A stretch of DNA of 64,000 nucleotides from Erythroxylum novogranatense (GCA_029891385.1 CM057235.1:19895120-19959119); one strand, 5' to 3'; positions 1 to 10,651 are shown, counted from the stretch's first letter. The notes: a model not told the origin generated them from the letters alone. A program made the numbers and translations.

Positions 1-399
1 ATATGTAAGATGAAATAAATGATGATTGGAAGAGGAGATAAATGAGAACGAGATAAGTAAAAGCCTCTAAGGTTAAGTGGATTCGTTATTGTGAGTGCAA
101 ATCTGATAATGTGATCACCTTGACAAGTGATATTATTAAGTACCTATGTATCATATACTTGGAGATGATATAGGAAGTGATCTATGACTTATTAAATGCT
201 CATCAGTCTTAGCCCCCATAGTTAAACTTATGAGTTGAGTCAGAGTAGCACATAAAAGCGTTTATAGTGATCAATTGGGGATAGAATGAGAGTGTAAATG
301 ATGTTACTTTTTGTGATAAATTCGAGAAAATTTGAAGACATTTTATCAATAGATAAGCTTTGTTTCACTTATTTCTTTATCTTGTACTGTATTGTTGCT
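1..399. other. AT-rich stretch, no gene seen
   Basis: I see no conserved motif or long reading frame here. From about 330 the sequence faintly resembles the reverse complement of the integrase-tail region of E2 near 8830, so it may be the far-decayed pol end of E1. Confidence 0.4.
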
Positions 400-555
400 T
401 ACACATTTGTAGTGGGTACCTTTTTCCTGGCCTTGCCAGTCAGGTTTTTTAACGGTCCGCCCCCTTATCATCATCAATAAAGGGTTTCAAGTTTCTCGGC
501 AGACAGAGCCTCACCAAAATAAGCTAGAACGACAAAAGATTGATTACAGTCCATA

Positions 556-1190
556 TTGCTCGGCCAGGTTGCCAATACAAGATCCTTGGAACCAGGCGAT
601 GCCGAGAAGATGAATCTCAGATCGCTCGGCCTCGACCACGCTCGGCTAGGTTGCCAAGACAAGATCCTTAGAACCAGGCGATGCCGAGAAGATGAATCTC
701 GGATTGCTCGGCCTCGACCACGCTCGGCCAGGTTGCCAAGACAAGATCCTTGGAACCAGGCGATGCTGAGAAGATGAATCTCGAATGGCTCGGCCTCGAC
801 CACGCTCGGCTAGGTTGCCAAGACAAGATCCTTGGAACCAAGCGATGCCGAGAAGATGAATCTCGGATCGCTCGGCCTCGACCACACTCGGCCAGGTTAC
901 CAAGACAAAATCCTTGGAACCAGGCGATGCCGAGAAGATGAATCTCGGATCGCTTGGCCTCTACCACGCTCGGTCAGGTTGCCAAGACAAGATCCTTGGA
1001 ACCAGGCGATGCCGAGAAGATGAATCTCGGATCGCTCGGCCTCGATCACGCTCAGCCAGGTTACCAAGATGGGATCTTGGAACTAGGCGATGCCAAGATA
1101 GGATCTTGGATCGCTCGGCCTCGACATCACTCGGCCCCTACGTCGAGCGACCAGGCGATGCCAAGATAAAATCTTGGATCGCTCGACCAA
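556..1190. repeat. 82-bp tandem repeat in E1, about 7 units
   Basis: The string GATCCTTGGAACCAGGCGAT recurs every 82 bp from about 581 to 991, then the array decays to about 1190 (GATCTTGGAACTAGGCGATG, then GATCTTGGATCGCTCG). Each unit holds two potential hairpins: CCAAG/CTTGG around an 8-nt loop, and CCGAGA/TCTCGG around AGATGAA. Because 82 is not a multiple of 3, overlapping reading frames arise in several phases; they are a product of the repeat and not genes. Confidence 0.9.
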
Positions 1191-1344
1191 GTTCTCTTAT
1201 CTCGATCGACCATGCTATTTGGAAAGATCGCTCAATCTTAACACGACAAATAAAGGTGGTAATGAAAAATAAAAGAACTCTATTTCCTTGAATTAACGTT
1301 ATGGCCACAAGCCCGACTAGATGAGCATTGAAAAGGGGAAAAAA

Positions 1345-2052
1345 TCATTTTGATCCTTCGGAGGGAACGGAAGGGCCAGCAGCCGGATTGGCGGGAGAAT
1401 GGCCAACAGACGGATCGGCAGGAGAAGACAATGGAGAGACATCCTCTTCATCGGAACTCAGGTCCAACGCCTCATCCGGCTGGACCTCTCTTTCCTCCTT
1501 AACTATCTCCATTACTTCCTCCAGAGAAAGGCCGAAAGCGGTGGGAAGCATTGGCTTGGCATAATCTTCGAACGAAGGACCAACCGACTCGTCAGGGATG
1601 CAAATGTCATGGCAATTCTTCAGGATCGAAAGGACTAAGTCACAAGCGAAATCTAAGCACTCTCCCTGTAAGAACCGCCTTTTCCATCGTTTGATCGCCT
1701 CAGCTCTCTGCTTTTTTACGGAGCCTTGCAACTCCTTCAGCCTATCCTCGACCCTCAATTTATCCCTCACCGCTTCATGACAGTCCTGGAGGAATTTTGA
1801 TCGAAGCTCCTGCTCCGTCTCCATGTTCCTCTTCAAGTCCTTACACTCCTTGGCCAAGTCCTTACATTCCTTGGCCAACCCATCCTTCGCCGCAATCACC
1901 CTGCTCTGTTCCTCCTTCCCCGTAGCAAGTTGAGCTTTCAAAACGCTCCTCTCCTCCCAAAATTTCTTCTCCTCCTCCAAGGAAGAGAGTTGAGCCCAGG
2001 AGACGTTTCTCTCTTCTTTGGCCTCTGAAAGCTCGGCCCTCAAAGTGTTCAC
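1345..2052 (-). pseudogene. E1 antisense ORF, C-terminal coiled-coil part
   Basis: This 235-codon open stretch encodes a charged heptad-rich region (residues ~1-110, many E/K/L, ending near LKELQGSVKKQRAEAIKRWK), then RRFL, PSFEDYAKP and FGLSLEEVMEI, and an acidic Ser/Pro-rich tail. The same motifs in the same order appear on the plus strand in both E2 copies (about 7200-7440 and 13500-13745), so it is a genuine conserved protein and not a chance frame. It runs antisense to E1. It is likely the C-terminal half of the Transposase_28 (PF04195)-like protein found in plant gypsy elements; that family assignment is from pattern only. Compared with E2, the stretch linking it to the N-terminal part is shortened, suggesting a deletion. 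Function unknown. Confidence 0.65.
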
Positions 2053-2159
2053 TTACAAATACAGTAAATAGTTCAACCACGAGTAGTCAACCAGAGGGGA
2101 ATATTCTTCTCCTAGCCCGCTAATTCGGGGGGGCGGGGGTCGATTAGGAATGAATCGAC

Positions 2160-2950
2160 CTAGGCCCCCCCGCGATATCCCAGAATGAGACGATCGAAGT
2201 CATACCGACCGAGCCTCTTAATGCGATCGACTAACTCCCACTCCTCTCTAGTAAGAGACAAGCTCGACGCGTCATTCCATCGCTCGGCTAGGGGATATCT
2301 CCACGGCTGGGACTCAAAGGAAGATCCCAGAGGCCTCACGAAAAAGTACTTCGTCCGCCATGCTTGGACTTTTGAAGCCGTTCCGTCTGGTCAATATCGA
2401 GCATCTCTATACTGCAAATGAGGAACCTCGGCCCCAGCGCTTGAACTCTGGTTCATTCTTAAAAATGACGTAGGATGCCGACCGAAGGTAAATAGCCGAA
2501 CTGATGGCACAGCAAGGCCAAACCGTTATTGAATTTCCATCCATTCGGAGGAATTTAACTCGGCCTCAATCGGTAGGCGACGCACACCTCGTCAATGATC
2601 GAAGCATATGGAAGCTTCATGCCACCGACCGAGAAGAACCTGTCAAAAACAACAAAATACCCTCCCAAGTTGATGTGGATCCGTTCGTTATCGGAGGCCA
2701 GCCTAGGTCTCCAGGACAAAGGGATGTTGTTCCTAATAATTGACCGATTCAACTCCCCCACGGTCATCGTTGATTCGTCTTTCGATGGCTCCTCAACGAT
2801 CAGACCATCCTTCCGGTCACTCGCCGTGACTTCCTCAATACCTCTCACCCCCGACACCGCCACTACTTCAAGCGGCCCGACTAGTTAGGAGGCCCTCTAG
2901 GCGGTTTCATCCCTAGGGCTGACCCCACTTCTAGGACTGGTTGACGACAT
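2160..2950 (-). pseudogene. E1 antisense ORF, N-terminal part (broken)
   Basis: The likely start is the ATG at 2950-2948 (MSSTSPRSG), about 190 bp from a TATA-like box at 3141-3149; E2 shows the same spacing. Reading on gives TVGELNRSIIRNNIPLSWRP, then GMKLPYASIIDEVC, LQYRDARY, KYFFVRPLGSS, PWRYPLAERWNDAS and REEWELVDRIKRLGRY. The W..KYFFV and PWRYPLA blocks resemble the plant gypsy-type transposon domain (PF04195). It is disabled by a TAG at 2899-2897, a TAA at 2887-2885, and further stops and frameshifts beyond 2555. It lies upstream of the coiled-coil part and should be the same gene. Confidence 0.6.
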
Positions 2951-3140
2951 ACTTACAAAAGAACTTAGAGGAAGAAGTGAGGAAAAGGGACGTAACTAGT
3001 TGGTGATTAAAGTTGGGAATTTGAACGGCAGTTGAAAGAAAACTCCGGAGATTGTAGGCAAGAAGGTGCAAATGAAAGCAGAATGAAAGCCGGAGAACAA
3101 AACAAGCGTGAAGAAAATCCATAGTGTGTCAATCCCAAGC

Positions 3141-3149
3141 GTTTATAGC
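3141..3149 (-). promoter_or_regulatory. TATA-like box for the E1 antisense ORF
   Basis: On the minus strand this reads GCTATAAAC. It sits about 190 bp before the ATG at 2950. Both E2 copies have a TATA box about 200 bp before the homologous ATG. Confidence 0.4.
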
Positions 3150-3572
3150 AAGATACCGAGCAGACGTACTGATGAAACTTGGACGCGCGGCAAAATCTGG
3201 GTCGTGCAAATTAGGGTTATCAGTTACCCATAGTGGCGCAACAGTTGAAAGGACGTATGTGACAGCTGCACAACGGTTACAAAGACGTTTCGTTTCAAAT
3301 TCTGAAAATCTATCAGAGGGCACGCGCCGTCAGTAATAATTAAACCAAGTGCTCTCACGCGCTCAGCGTCGATATTCACCCGATCTATCTTGGCACGAGC
3401 TATCATGCAATAAGCATCGATGCCAACCGATCGGGACACTCAGCCGACCAATCCTAGCACAAGCTGTCATGCACTATGCATTGATGTCCAACCGATTGGG
3501 CTTACCACGAGCTGTCCTATAGACGAACTGCACGACCCTTATGTACTCCTTCAACCCTTCTCCTTGGTCAGA

Positions 3573-3592
3573 CTCGAGGAGTAGGGGGCTTA
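3573..3592 (+). other. Polypurine tract of E1
   Basis: CTCGAGGAGTAGGGGGCTTA directly precedes the LTR start TGGTTGAG. The same 20-mer lies on the minus strand next to LTR-A and LTR-B of E2. This is the expected plus-strand primer position. Confidence 0.8.
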
Positions 3593-3928
3593 TGGTTGAG
3601 TCGATCGTGCTAGACCCAGGCTCAGATCCACTCGTCCATGCCCCATTCGCAGAAACCCCCATGCATACGTAAAGACCTAAACCTAGCATCTATTCCATAT
3701 ATAAGGTACTACTTTGCCATGATACAAGTACGAGATTAGAACCCTGATTTTTTTTGTTTACAGCCACCAAAACTCTCACCAAAAGATTAACTTGAGCATC
3801 GGAGGGGCCTGCCGGCTATCAACCCCCGGCATACCTTATATTGTTTTGCAAGTATTCTCTCGTTGAAGACAATCAATCTCATGGATCCACACAGTAGCGT
3901 CCTGCCTCACCAAAATCAGGCAGAACCA
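3593..3928 (+). mobile_element. E1 3' LTR (336 bp)
   Basis: It begins TGGTTGAGTCG after the purine tract and ends GGCAGAACCA. The ends mirror the E2 LTR ends (TGGTTGGGTCGG and GGCTGAACCA), and the inner block ACTTGAGCATCGGAGGGG to CATTGTTTTGCA-like sequence is shared. The rest has diverged, so E1 and E2 belong to related but distinct subfamilies. The following 5 bp (CATAC) would be the target duplication, which cannot be checked because the 5' end is outside. Confidence 0.7.
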
Positions 3929-4304
3929 CATACAATGTCGACTGGTATACGATTGATATTTTGAATATTTGTGACGTACCAGCCAATGTTGATAATTGAT
4001 ACCATTAATATTAATACCGTATTATTTTTCAACCGGTATGGTATCCTCCAGCTGGTACGAAATGATATTCAAATTACCAACTATAATAAATAAATAAAAA
4101 GTGGAACCAAACAAATCCTAAACGAATAATTAAATACCAGCCATTTCTGGTTGCTTAAACTTAAAATCAAACTTTCACTATTTCAAATCATATGTCATTT
4201 AATTGCGTCCGTCGCAGTAATAAGCATTAAACTTCATCACATCATAAATTCTTCTAATTTCACATTTTGTTATTGATCAACTAGAAACTATTTTTTTCTG
4301 ATTA
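3929..4304. other. Host spacer between E1 and E2; paralogous flank
   Basis: No gene is seen. The part from about 4086 (AAATACCAG..TGGTTGCTTAAACTTAAAATC, CTTCATCAC, CTTCTAATT) matches 18088-18290. Together with 16080-16440 it forms copy A of a local duplication now split by E2. Confidence 0.7.
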
Positions 4305-4309
4305 CTACG
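4305..4309. other. Target-site duplication of E2, left (CTACG)
   Basis: CTACG immediately precedes the LTR terminal TGGTTCAGCC and recurs at 16075-16079 right after ACCCAACCA. Confidence 0.85.
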
Positions 4310-4720
4310 TGGTTCAGCCGGATTCTGGCCGAATGGTGCGTTGCCGTTTGGCTCCATCGGTTGGCAACTTCCTGTGATCCAAGCTACGCGAATGTACCTG
4401 CAAAACAATGGAAGGCACGTCGGGGGTTATGTCCCGATTAGCCCTCCGACGCTCAAGTCAGGTTTTTGGTGAAGGTGGGATTGATCGAATCAGAGGAATC
4501 TCTAGGTTCTCAATTACGTACCTTGATAATGAGAGAATCAAACCTTATATATGATTTCCTGCTAGGTTTTAGGTCCTTACGTTTCTCACGTACGTGCATG
4601 GGAGGTTTTCTCATCTTGACGGGCTGGTTTGTGGATTAGACCCAAATTAAGCCATGGAGTGCGTGATCGATTGATCGGCCCGTAATATTGGACTCGGGCC
4701 CAATATTGCCGACCCAACCA
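4310..4720 (-). mobile_element. E2 LTR-A (3' LTR, 411 bp)
   Basis: On the plus strand it runs from TGGTTCAGCCGG to GACCCAACCA, with TG/CA ends and a short terminal inverted repeat (TGGTT/AACCA). TATATATGATTT inside it (about 4548) is the likely promoter region. It matches 10652-11048 and 15678-16074 along its whole length with scattered small indels. Confidence 0.85.
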
Positions 4721-4740
4721 TAAGCCCCCTACTCCTCGAG
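4721..4740 (-). other. Polypurine tract of E2 next to LTR-A
   Basis: On the minus strand CTCGAGGAGTAGGGGGCTTA runs directly into the LTR. It is identical to the E1 tract. Confidence 0.8.
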
Positions 4741-5309
4741 TGCGGCGAAGAGAAGGGTGAAGGAGTATGTTATTGTGATTAGTCGGCCGCTTCATAATGC
4801 GTAAGCGGGGCGGGTGTAATGTGACCGATCGGTCAGCGTTGGCCTTATAGCTCGGTTTAGGGCGGCTCGGGTGATTTTAGTTGGTGGTCTTGACACGTCG
4901 TCTGTCTGCTTTCGTAATGGTCTGACCGTTGTGCCCTAATCGTCGTATTAGGATTGATTGGTTGAGGTCCCTCGGTGATCGGTCTTAATAAACTTGTTGC
5001 GTGATGGATCGCGTTATAGTAGGTCGACCCGCCATCATTGGCGACGCTTGGACTTGGTACATTTATTGTTTGGTGCGTGCTCGACAACCGTTCGAGAATC
5101 AAACGTATCGTCCTTGCAATTTGCGCATACCGTCCCCGTCGTCTTTTCAATCGCCGCGCCTCTTCCTTTCAACCGCACGTGCCTCTTCGATTGTCGAGTA
5201 ACCTTGATTCACTGTGGCTCGGATCGTGCGCGTGTCCGAGCATAGCTCGGATTGTCTCCGATGTCGTGGCCCGATCGGGTCACTTTCAAGTGTTCCTCCT
5301 TTCGACCCC

Positions 5310-5317
5310 TATAAATA
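5310..5317 (+). promoter_or_regulatory. TATA box of E2 antisense ORF, copy 1
   Basis: TATAAATA follows CGACCCC and precedes TCATGG. It lies about 200 bp before the ATG at 5519, on the strand opposite to E2. The second copy keeps it at 11634-11641. Confidence 0.5.
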
Positions 5318-5518
5318 TTCATGGTCGACGAGTTGAAATTTGCTTTCACGTTTCCTTTCATTCTCCGCTTGTACTTTGCCTTCGTTTGCTTATCATCGCT
5401 CGTGATTCCCGAAATTTCCTTTCATTTGGTCGTCCGATTTCCCTGTTTCCAAACTCCGATTAGGTACGTCCTTTTTCTTCATTCCCTCTTCGTTTCCGAA
5501 AGTCTTTTCTTGTTGATC

Positions 5519-7440
5519 ATGTCGAGCGGTAGTTACGGGAGTGTGGCGGAGTTGCGGAGGCGTTGATGAGAGAGAAGAGCGGAGGCGGTTGTGGGCACCG
5601 CCAAGACGGCGTCGTCAATGACCCGTAGGGAGTTGAATAGGTTGGCGATTAAGTTTAATATCCCGCCGTCTTGGGGGCCTCGGTTGGCTTTGCGAGCAGC
5701 GGATCCACAAAACCACGTGGGTACTTCATTGTTTCCGTGACTTCTTTTCGGTTGGTGGGATGAGACTCCCCTATGCCCCAATCATTGACGAGGTGTGCTC
5801 CACCTACGGGATCTTTGAGGCAGATTCCTCAAGCAGTTGGAGGTTTATAAGCAGGTTGTCCTTCTGTGCCATCGCTTGACCATCCACCTTCCGTCGGCGT
5901 TCGCGCCATTTCACGAGAATGAGTCACAGTCCGAGCTCCGGGGCTGGGATTCCCTTCTTACAGTATAAGGATGCTCGGTATCGCCCGGCCAGAACGCCCT
6001 CTAAGGTTTCATCCTGGCGAGTCAAGTACTTTTTCGTGAAGCCCCCGGGGTCTTCCTCCGAGTGCCGGCCGTGGAGGTATCCCCTGGCCGAGCAATGGAA
6101 TGACGCGTCGACCTTGTCCCTCGGTAGGGAGGAGTGGGAGTTGATTGGTCGTATCAAGGAGCTCGGTAGATACAACTTCGATCGGCTCATTCAGGGATAT
6201 CCTCAGGGAGCCTCGGTAACTCCTTCCTCGTCGGTCCCCGCCTCGGATTAAGCGGGCTAAAGGGAAACCGCCCGTCCGGTTGACTCCTCGTGATTGTATT
6301 GATTGTTGAATTTGATGTGTTAGTTTTTTCTCTAACTCGATTTGTCATCGTGCAGCCATGGTGAGAGTGGATGAAGATCGTGCCCGAGCCGCCAAGTTAA
6401 AAAAGCGATCTGCAGAAGAAAAGGAAAGATGGAGAGACTGGTGGGGCCGCCGCTTTATTCGAGGGCTGCCCCTCGATCTGCCGATGGATGTTTCATCTGC
6501 GGGGACCTTCCGACGCCTCGGCGTCATTACCTCGTCCCCAGTTGGACGCGGTCAGTTTGTTTGGCGGGGAGGAAGAGGAGGAGGCGAGCCTCCTCTTAAG
6601 AGGAAGAGGTTGGTCCGGCCGGGCGATCTGGAGAGGAGAGAAGGGCGAGGGAAGGTGCGGGCTGCGAACCATGGGCAATGGGAGTCCGTCCTTAAGCTTG
6701 CTAAGGATGCCACGGCGGTGACCTCGAAGTATCCGTTATCTTCCGAGGGATTGTCCTCCCATGGACGAGGAGATGATGGAAAAGAAGCGCCTTGAATTTG
6801 GGATCTCGGCTTGTTCGTCTTGGTGTCGACGGCGACAATGTCCCTCGCCGTCTTTGCGGCATTTGGAGACGCCGACCAAGAAGTCCAGATCTGCGTGAGC
6901 AAACGAAGACCTCGAAGGACAATGTGTTGGAGGTAAAGGAGGAAAGACTTCCTCAAGCTCAAAATGCATCCTTGGAGGAGGAGAAGAGGTCTTTGTTGGC
7001 TCGATTGGCGGCAGAGAAAGAGAGGAAGTGGAGAAGAAAGAGAGGGAGATCGGCGGATGGAGAGGGAGAGAGAGTCGCCGAGTGGAGGGGAACTGTTAGA
7101 ATGGGCGGGAGCTTAATAAACAGCTCCACATAGATTGCCGCTCCTTGATGGTGGACGGAGGGGGTAGAAAACCTTGGCGGAGGTGCGGCGATGCAAGTCG
7201 GAAGCAACGGATCGAGGCCATCAAGCGATGGAAGGCGAGGTTCTTATGCGAGGAGAGTTTGGAGCTTACTGCGACATGGTCCTCGAGGTCTTTGAGGAGG
7301 GTCCGAGCTTTATACTCCGAGGGGTCGGCGTGCCCTCGTTCGAAGATTATGCCGGGCGCTTATTCACAAGTTTTCGGACTTTCTTTGGAGGAGATGGCGA
7401 AGCGTGTCGAGGGGAGCCGAGAGCGTTCGGATGAGGAGCT
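5519..7440 (+). pseudogene. E2 antisense ORF copy 1 (Transposase_28-like), broken
   Basis: The start is MSSGSYGSVAELRRR, then a stop. Across shifted frames one can follow LNRLAIKFNIPPSWGPRLA, MRLPYAPIIDEVCSTYGIF, KYFFVKPPGSSSE, PWRYPLAEQWNDAS, REEWELIGRIKELGRY, then after a candidate intron (6290-6355, GT..TGCAG) a Lys/Arg/Glu-rich part, QNASLEEEKRSLLARLAAEK, KQRIEAIKRWKARFL, PSFEDYA and FGLSLEEM. The same blocks occur in order in E1 and at 11839-13745. The family (PF04195-like) is inferred from the W..KYFFV / PWRYPLAE pattern. At least four frame breaks make it a pseudogene. The longest open pieces are 5919-6251 and 6358-6795. Role unknown; it lies where Tat elements carry an extra ORF. Confidence 0.65.
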
Positions 7441-7614
7441 AGACCTCAATTCAAGAGGAGGATCCCTTATGAGGATGTTCCTTGATTGCTCCCTCGATTC
7501 TTGCTCGGTTCCCTTGAGTTGCCCTCGAGGAGGTCTTCCTAATGAAGGTTCTCTGCGGGTGCTTCCACGGGTCTGCTCCTCTCCCTTTGGAGACTTCGGG
7601 CATCCATCCGCTTA

Positions 7615-7980
7615 AGTATTCTCCGGATACACACCTTCTCCCCAGAAACACTTGAAGCTCACTGGTGGGGCTTGTGACGGGACCAAATTGCAGAAATAAA
7701 ATTCTTTTCTTTGAACTTACTACCCATGTTTTTGGCTCTTCGTTTTCGTTCAGTAGTGGTCTCGTTTCTAGCTTGATAAAATCGTTTGCAGTAGGAGCTC
7801 ACTGGTCGGGCTTGTGGCGGGACGAATTCGATCGATTGAACCTTTGTTTTGTATTTCATCTTCTCAAGCTATTTTTCAAAGTCGATTGTTGTGTTTGTTC
7901 TTTGCTTCGGATCGTAGTAGGCTCGAGTGTTACGCACGGTCGATCGGTATTGAGGCCGAGTCGCGGTCGGGTTAAAACGA
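7615..7980. other. E2 spacer with a 25-bp direct repeat
   Basis: No coding sequence is seen. GCTCACTGGT.GGGCTTGTG.CGGGA occurs at about 7658 and again at about 7797. In the second E2 copy the sequence stops within the first of these repeats and joins an LTR fragment. Confidence 0.6.
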
Positions 7981-7984
7981 GGTC

Positions 7985-8655
7985 CCAGGATCTTGTCTTG
8001 GCGACCGATCAACCGAGGTCGACCTATTGAGAATGCTCACCGAGCAAAGCCCCAGGGATCTTGTCCTGGCGACCCGACCGACCGAAGTCGATCTACGGAG
8101 ATGTCGAGCAAGGCCCTAGGGATCTTGTCCTGGCGACCCGACCGATCGAAGTCGATCTAAGGAGATACCGAGCAAGGCCCCAGGGATCTTGTCCTGGCGA
8201 CCCGACCGACCGGAGTCGATCTAAGGAGATACTGCAAGGCCCTGGGATCTTATCTGGCGACCGACCGGCCGGAGTCGATCTAAGGAGATACCGAGCAAGG
8301 CCCTAGGGATCTTGTCCTGGCGACCCGACCGACCGGAGTCGATCTAAGGAGATACCGAGCAAGGCCCTAGGGATCTTGTCCTGGCGACCGACCGACCGGA
8401 GTCGATCTAAGGAGATACCGAGCAAGGCCCAGGATCTTGTCTGGCGACCCGACCGATCCGGAGTCGATCTAAGGAGATCTGAGCAAGGCCCTGGGGATCT
8501 TGTCTGGCGACCGACCGACCGGAGTTGATCTAAGGAGATACCGAGCAAGGCCCAGGGATCTTGTCTAACGACCCGACCGATCAAGTCGATCTAAGGAGAT
8601 ACTGAGCAAGGCCCTGGGATCTTCTCTGGCGACCCGACCGATCAAGTCGATCTGT
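7985..8655. repeat. About 64-bp tandem repeat in E2, roughly 11 units
   Basis: The string GGATCTTGTCCTGGCGACC recurs about every 62-66 bp from about 7990 to 8640, each followed by CGACCGACCGGAGTCGATC and AAGGAGATACCGAGCAAGG. Indels of 1-3 bp between units are common. The array sits between the pol remnant and the antisense ORF, the same place as the 82-bp array in E1. Its core matches the E1 unit in reverse complement, while the rest of the unit differs. Confidence 0.9.
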
Positions 8656-8829
8656 AGAAAATGCCGGCGATGGTTAATTTGATTTTAATCTTTGCCACAA
8701 TGGAGCTCTTCATTGCCGAGAAACTTGAACACCCTTTATTAATGATAAGCGAGGCGTGGTAGTTAAAAAACTGTCTGGCGGGGACGGAAAAAGGTACCCA
8801 CACGTATACAAAAGTAATAATAAGGAAAG

Positions 8830-9210
8830 ATTGGCTACAAATAAAACTTAGCTCTTGGTAGACGCCTTCAAATTCTGCGAGTTCCAGGCCTTGGTAGAAT
8901 CTTCCCTTTTCATCACCGAGGACGTAAGAACCATGCCCGACTTGCTTGATTACTCGGTAAGGTCCTTCCCATACCAGCCCGAGAGCTTTCCGGGATGCTT
9001 CCCAGTGCCTCGGCTTCCGTGGGGCGTAACCTCCTATTTTTACATTGCTTGTCTTGACCCTCCGGTTGTAGAACTTGGTCGCTTCTTGCCTAATGGCCTC
9101 TGAACGAGCTGCCCTTCTCTATCCTCGCCGAGGAGAGCGAGTTACGCTTTCTGCGGGCTTCGCGTCGCTCTTCATCATAACTTGACACCCTTTGATTATG
9201 CAACGCCGCC
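8830..9210 (-). pseudogene. E2 integrase C-terminal remnant
   Basis: The minus strand reads AIRQEATKFYNRRVKTSNVK, then GGYAPRK, ALGLVWEGPYRVIKQVGHGS, YVLGDEKGRF, LELAEFEGVY. This is the usual end of gypsy integrases (YNRRVK, WEGPYRV, GTYxL). Upstream, across a frameshift, DEERREARRKRN and RIEKGSSFRGH match the preceding connecting segment. Gag lies immediately upstream at 9220, so protease, RT, RNase H and the integrase core have been deleted between about 9210 and 9230. Confidence 0.75.
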
Positions 9211-9219
9211 TCTCTTTGG

Positions 9220-10560
9220 AACTAGGGCTTACGCTCGAAGGTCATCTGAGCAGTGTTTCCCGTGTTTCACGAATCGGCCTAACCTCCCTTTTGAATGAGG
9301 AGCTCAATCTCTTTTTCAACCGCCGCGATTTTAGTGTCATGACCGACCCTCTCGTGGAAGCGGCAAAATAAATTGGGGTTCTGTCCTTGTCTGAGGGTCT
9401 TCATTCTTCGGGTTCTTTGATAGTTTCCCCATCCGCTCTAACGGCCGCTAGTACTTGACAGATCTGACACATTTAGCGGGGTGAACTCTTAGCGATATCC
9501 TCGCCGATCGGTCGGCCTTTTCGATTCGGTGGCTTTTTGCCACTTATGCGGGTTGCCATACAATAGATTCGTGAGGCGATCTTCCGTCAACATCTCGTGT
9601 TTTTCAGCACTTCTTCGTTGAATATACCTATCCGCTTCGGCTTCTTATTTCTGAGCAGGCGAGGTTGATCGAAGGCTAACAACTTCTTGAACTCCTCGTC
9701 CTCGTATTGCTCATGAGTGCAACTAACATAGGCGAAGCGGTGAGATCGGGTACCTCGACCGCCTCGTTGTTGAGCAAGTGATGAACTCCATGAAACTCTC
9801 ATTCCTTCCTTGAGTGAGTTGCATCACCTCCAAAGCCGTTTTGCGCGATTAAACTTACTAGTGGCGAATTGATTCAGAAGAGCGACTGAAGTCCTCGAAA
9901 CATGTGATACAACCGGGGTAGGTTTGTTGAACCATCGCCGAGCTCCCTCTTGGAAAGCCGTCTGAAGGCCTTACCTTTGGATAGCATCCGGACCTGATGT
10001 AGGCTCATCATGGATGGAAATGTTGCATGTAGTCGAAAGGGCCTGGTCTTCGGTGTATTTCTCGAAATCGGTATCTTTGTCTTGGGTCTTTGGGAGGCTA
10101 TCAAAATGTCCGGAGTGAAGGAGAGTTATATTGCGCCGTCAGGCGATCGAGCAGGCTTCGTAGCCGTGAGTCCGATCATCCGCGATTTTTCTAGGGCTTC
10201 ATCTGGTGGTGATCGGTTGTTAAATTTGAATTGTCGTCGGTTGGCCGCACGGACGACAGCTATTGTCTAGAATTGCGATTGCGATGTCTGGCGAATCACC
10301 AACTCACCGCCTCTTCTATCTGCTTCGGCTCGAGGCGGCGTGTGTGGGCGGAGGAGGATCTGCGCCTACAGTGGTCTTGGAGATTCGAGGTTGCGTGGTG
10401 CGCGCGTTATCTTCCACGCCATGCTCTGTTCTTCTTGCTCCAAAGCTTGAGGCTGTAGTTGATCGTTTGGATTGGAAGACTCCGTGCGGGAGATGTGTGG
10501 TGCGGTAGCGAGTGCGAATAGCGCAAACCGATCACGCCAGCATCGCCAGAGCCGCAACGG
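9220..10560 (-). pseudogene. E2 gag, copy 1 (broken)
   Basis: Reading on the minus strand: a low-complexity N-terminal part (10560-10120), then ILIASQRPKTKIP, RPFDYMQHF-like and HDEPTSGPDAIQ-like sequence (clearer in copy 2), a degraded RRLSKRELGDGSTNLPRLYH, then AKTALEVMQLTQGRNESFME, THEQYEDEEFKKLL, and finally NPNLFCRFHERVGHDT with KEIELLIQKGRLGRFVK. That is the Tat-type capsid plus the CRFH..GHDT C-terminal block. Several frameshifts and stops break it. Gag would package the RNA in the cytoplasm; this copy cannot. Confidence 0.7.
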
Positions 10561-10630
10561 CGGCTATGTCGTGATTCATTGCCGCCGCCTGACTTATCTG
10601 CGTGGTTCTAGACGTGGTTCCCGAAAGTCG

Positions 10631-10649
10631 GGCCCCACGGTGGGTGCCA
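10631..10649 (-). other. Primer-binding site of E2, copy 1
   Basis: On the minus strand TGGCACCCACCGTGGGGCC starts 2 bp (AT) after the LTR end TGAACCA. This position and form are usual for plant gypsy elements primed by a tRNA 3' end ending in CCA. The tRNA used is not assigned. Confidence 0.65.
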
Positions 10650-10651
10650 AT

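Larger units (their letters stand above)
400..3928 (+). mobile_element. E1: 3' part of a Tat-like Ty3/gypsy element
   Basis: The order is post-pol spacer (400-540), 82-bp tandem repeats (556-1190), an ORF on the opposite strand (2950 to 1345), a purine-rich tract, and a 3' LTR. The spacer with GGGTACC, AATAAAGGG and CAAGTTTCTCGGC matches the reverse complement of 8690-8800 in E2, so E1 and E2 are related and in opposite orientation. The 5' LTR, gag and most of pol must lie left of the window. Tat-lineage elements are known to carry an extra ORF between pol and the 3' LTR, in some cases antisense, and this fits. Confidence 0.75.

Noticed and set aside
474..1291. Overlapping ORFs of 60-125 codons on both strands over the 82-bp array
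   Set aside because: The translations repeat the same words in several frames because the unit length is not a multiple of 3. They contain no domain and arise from the repeat.
6552..6962. Long minus-strand frames over the E2 antisense ORF
   Set aside because: Shadows of the GC-rich plus-strand sequence; the conserved blocks shared with E1 are all on the strand I chose.
8061..8584. ORFs over the 64-bp array (repeated Pro/Arg/Ser-rich peptides)
   Set aside because: Repeat-driven frames with frequent indels between units; no start context or conserved domain.
556..8655. Tandem arrays as CRISPR or satellite
   Set aside because: There are no unique spacers, the units are contiguous, and both arrays lie inside retroelements.
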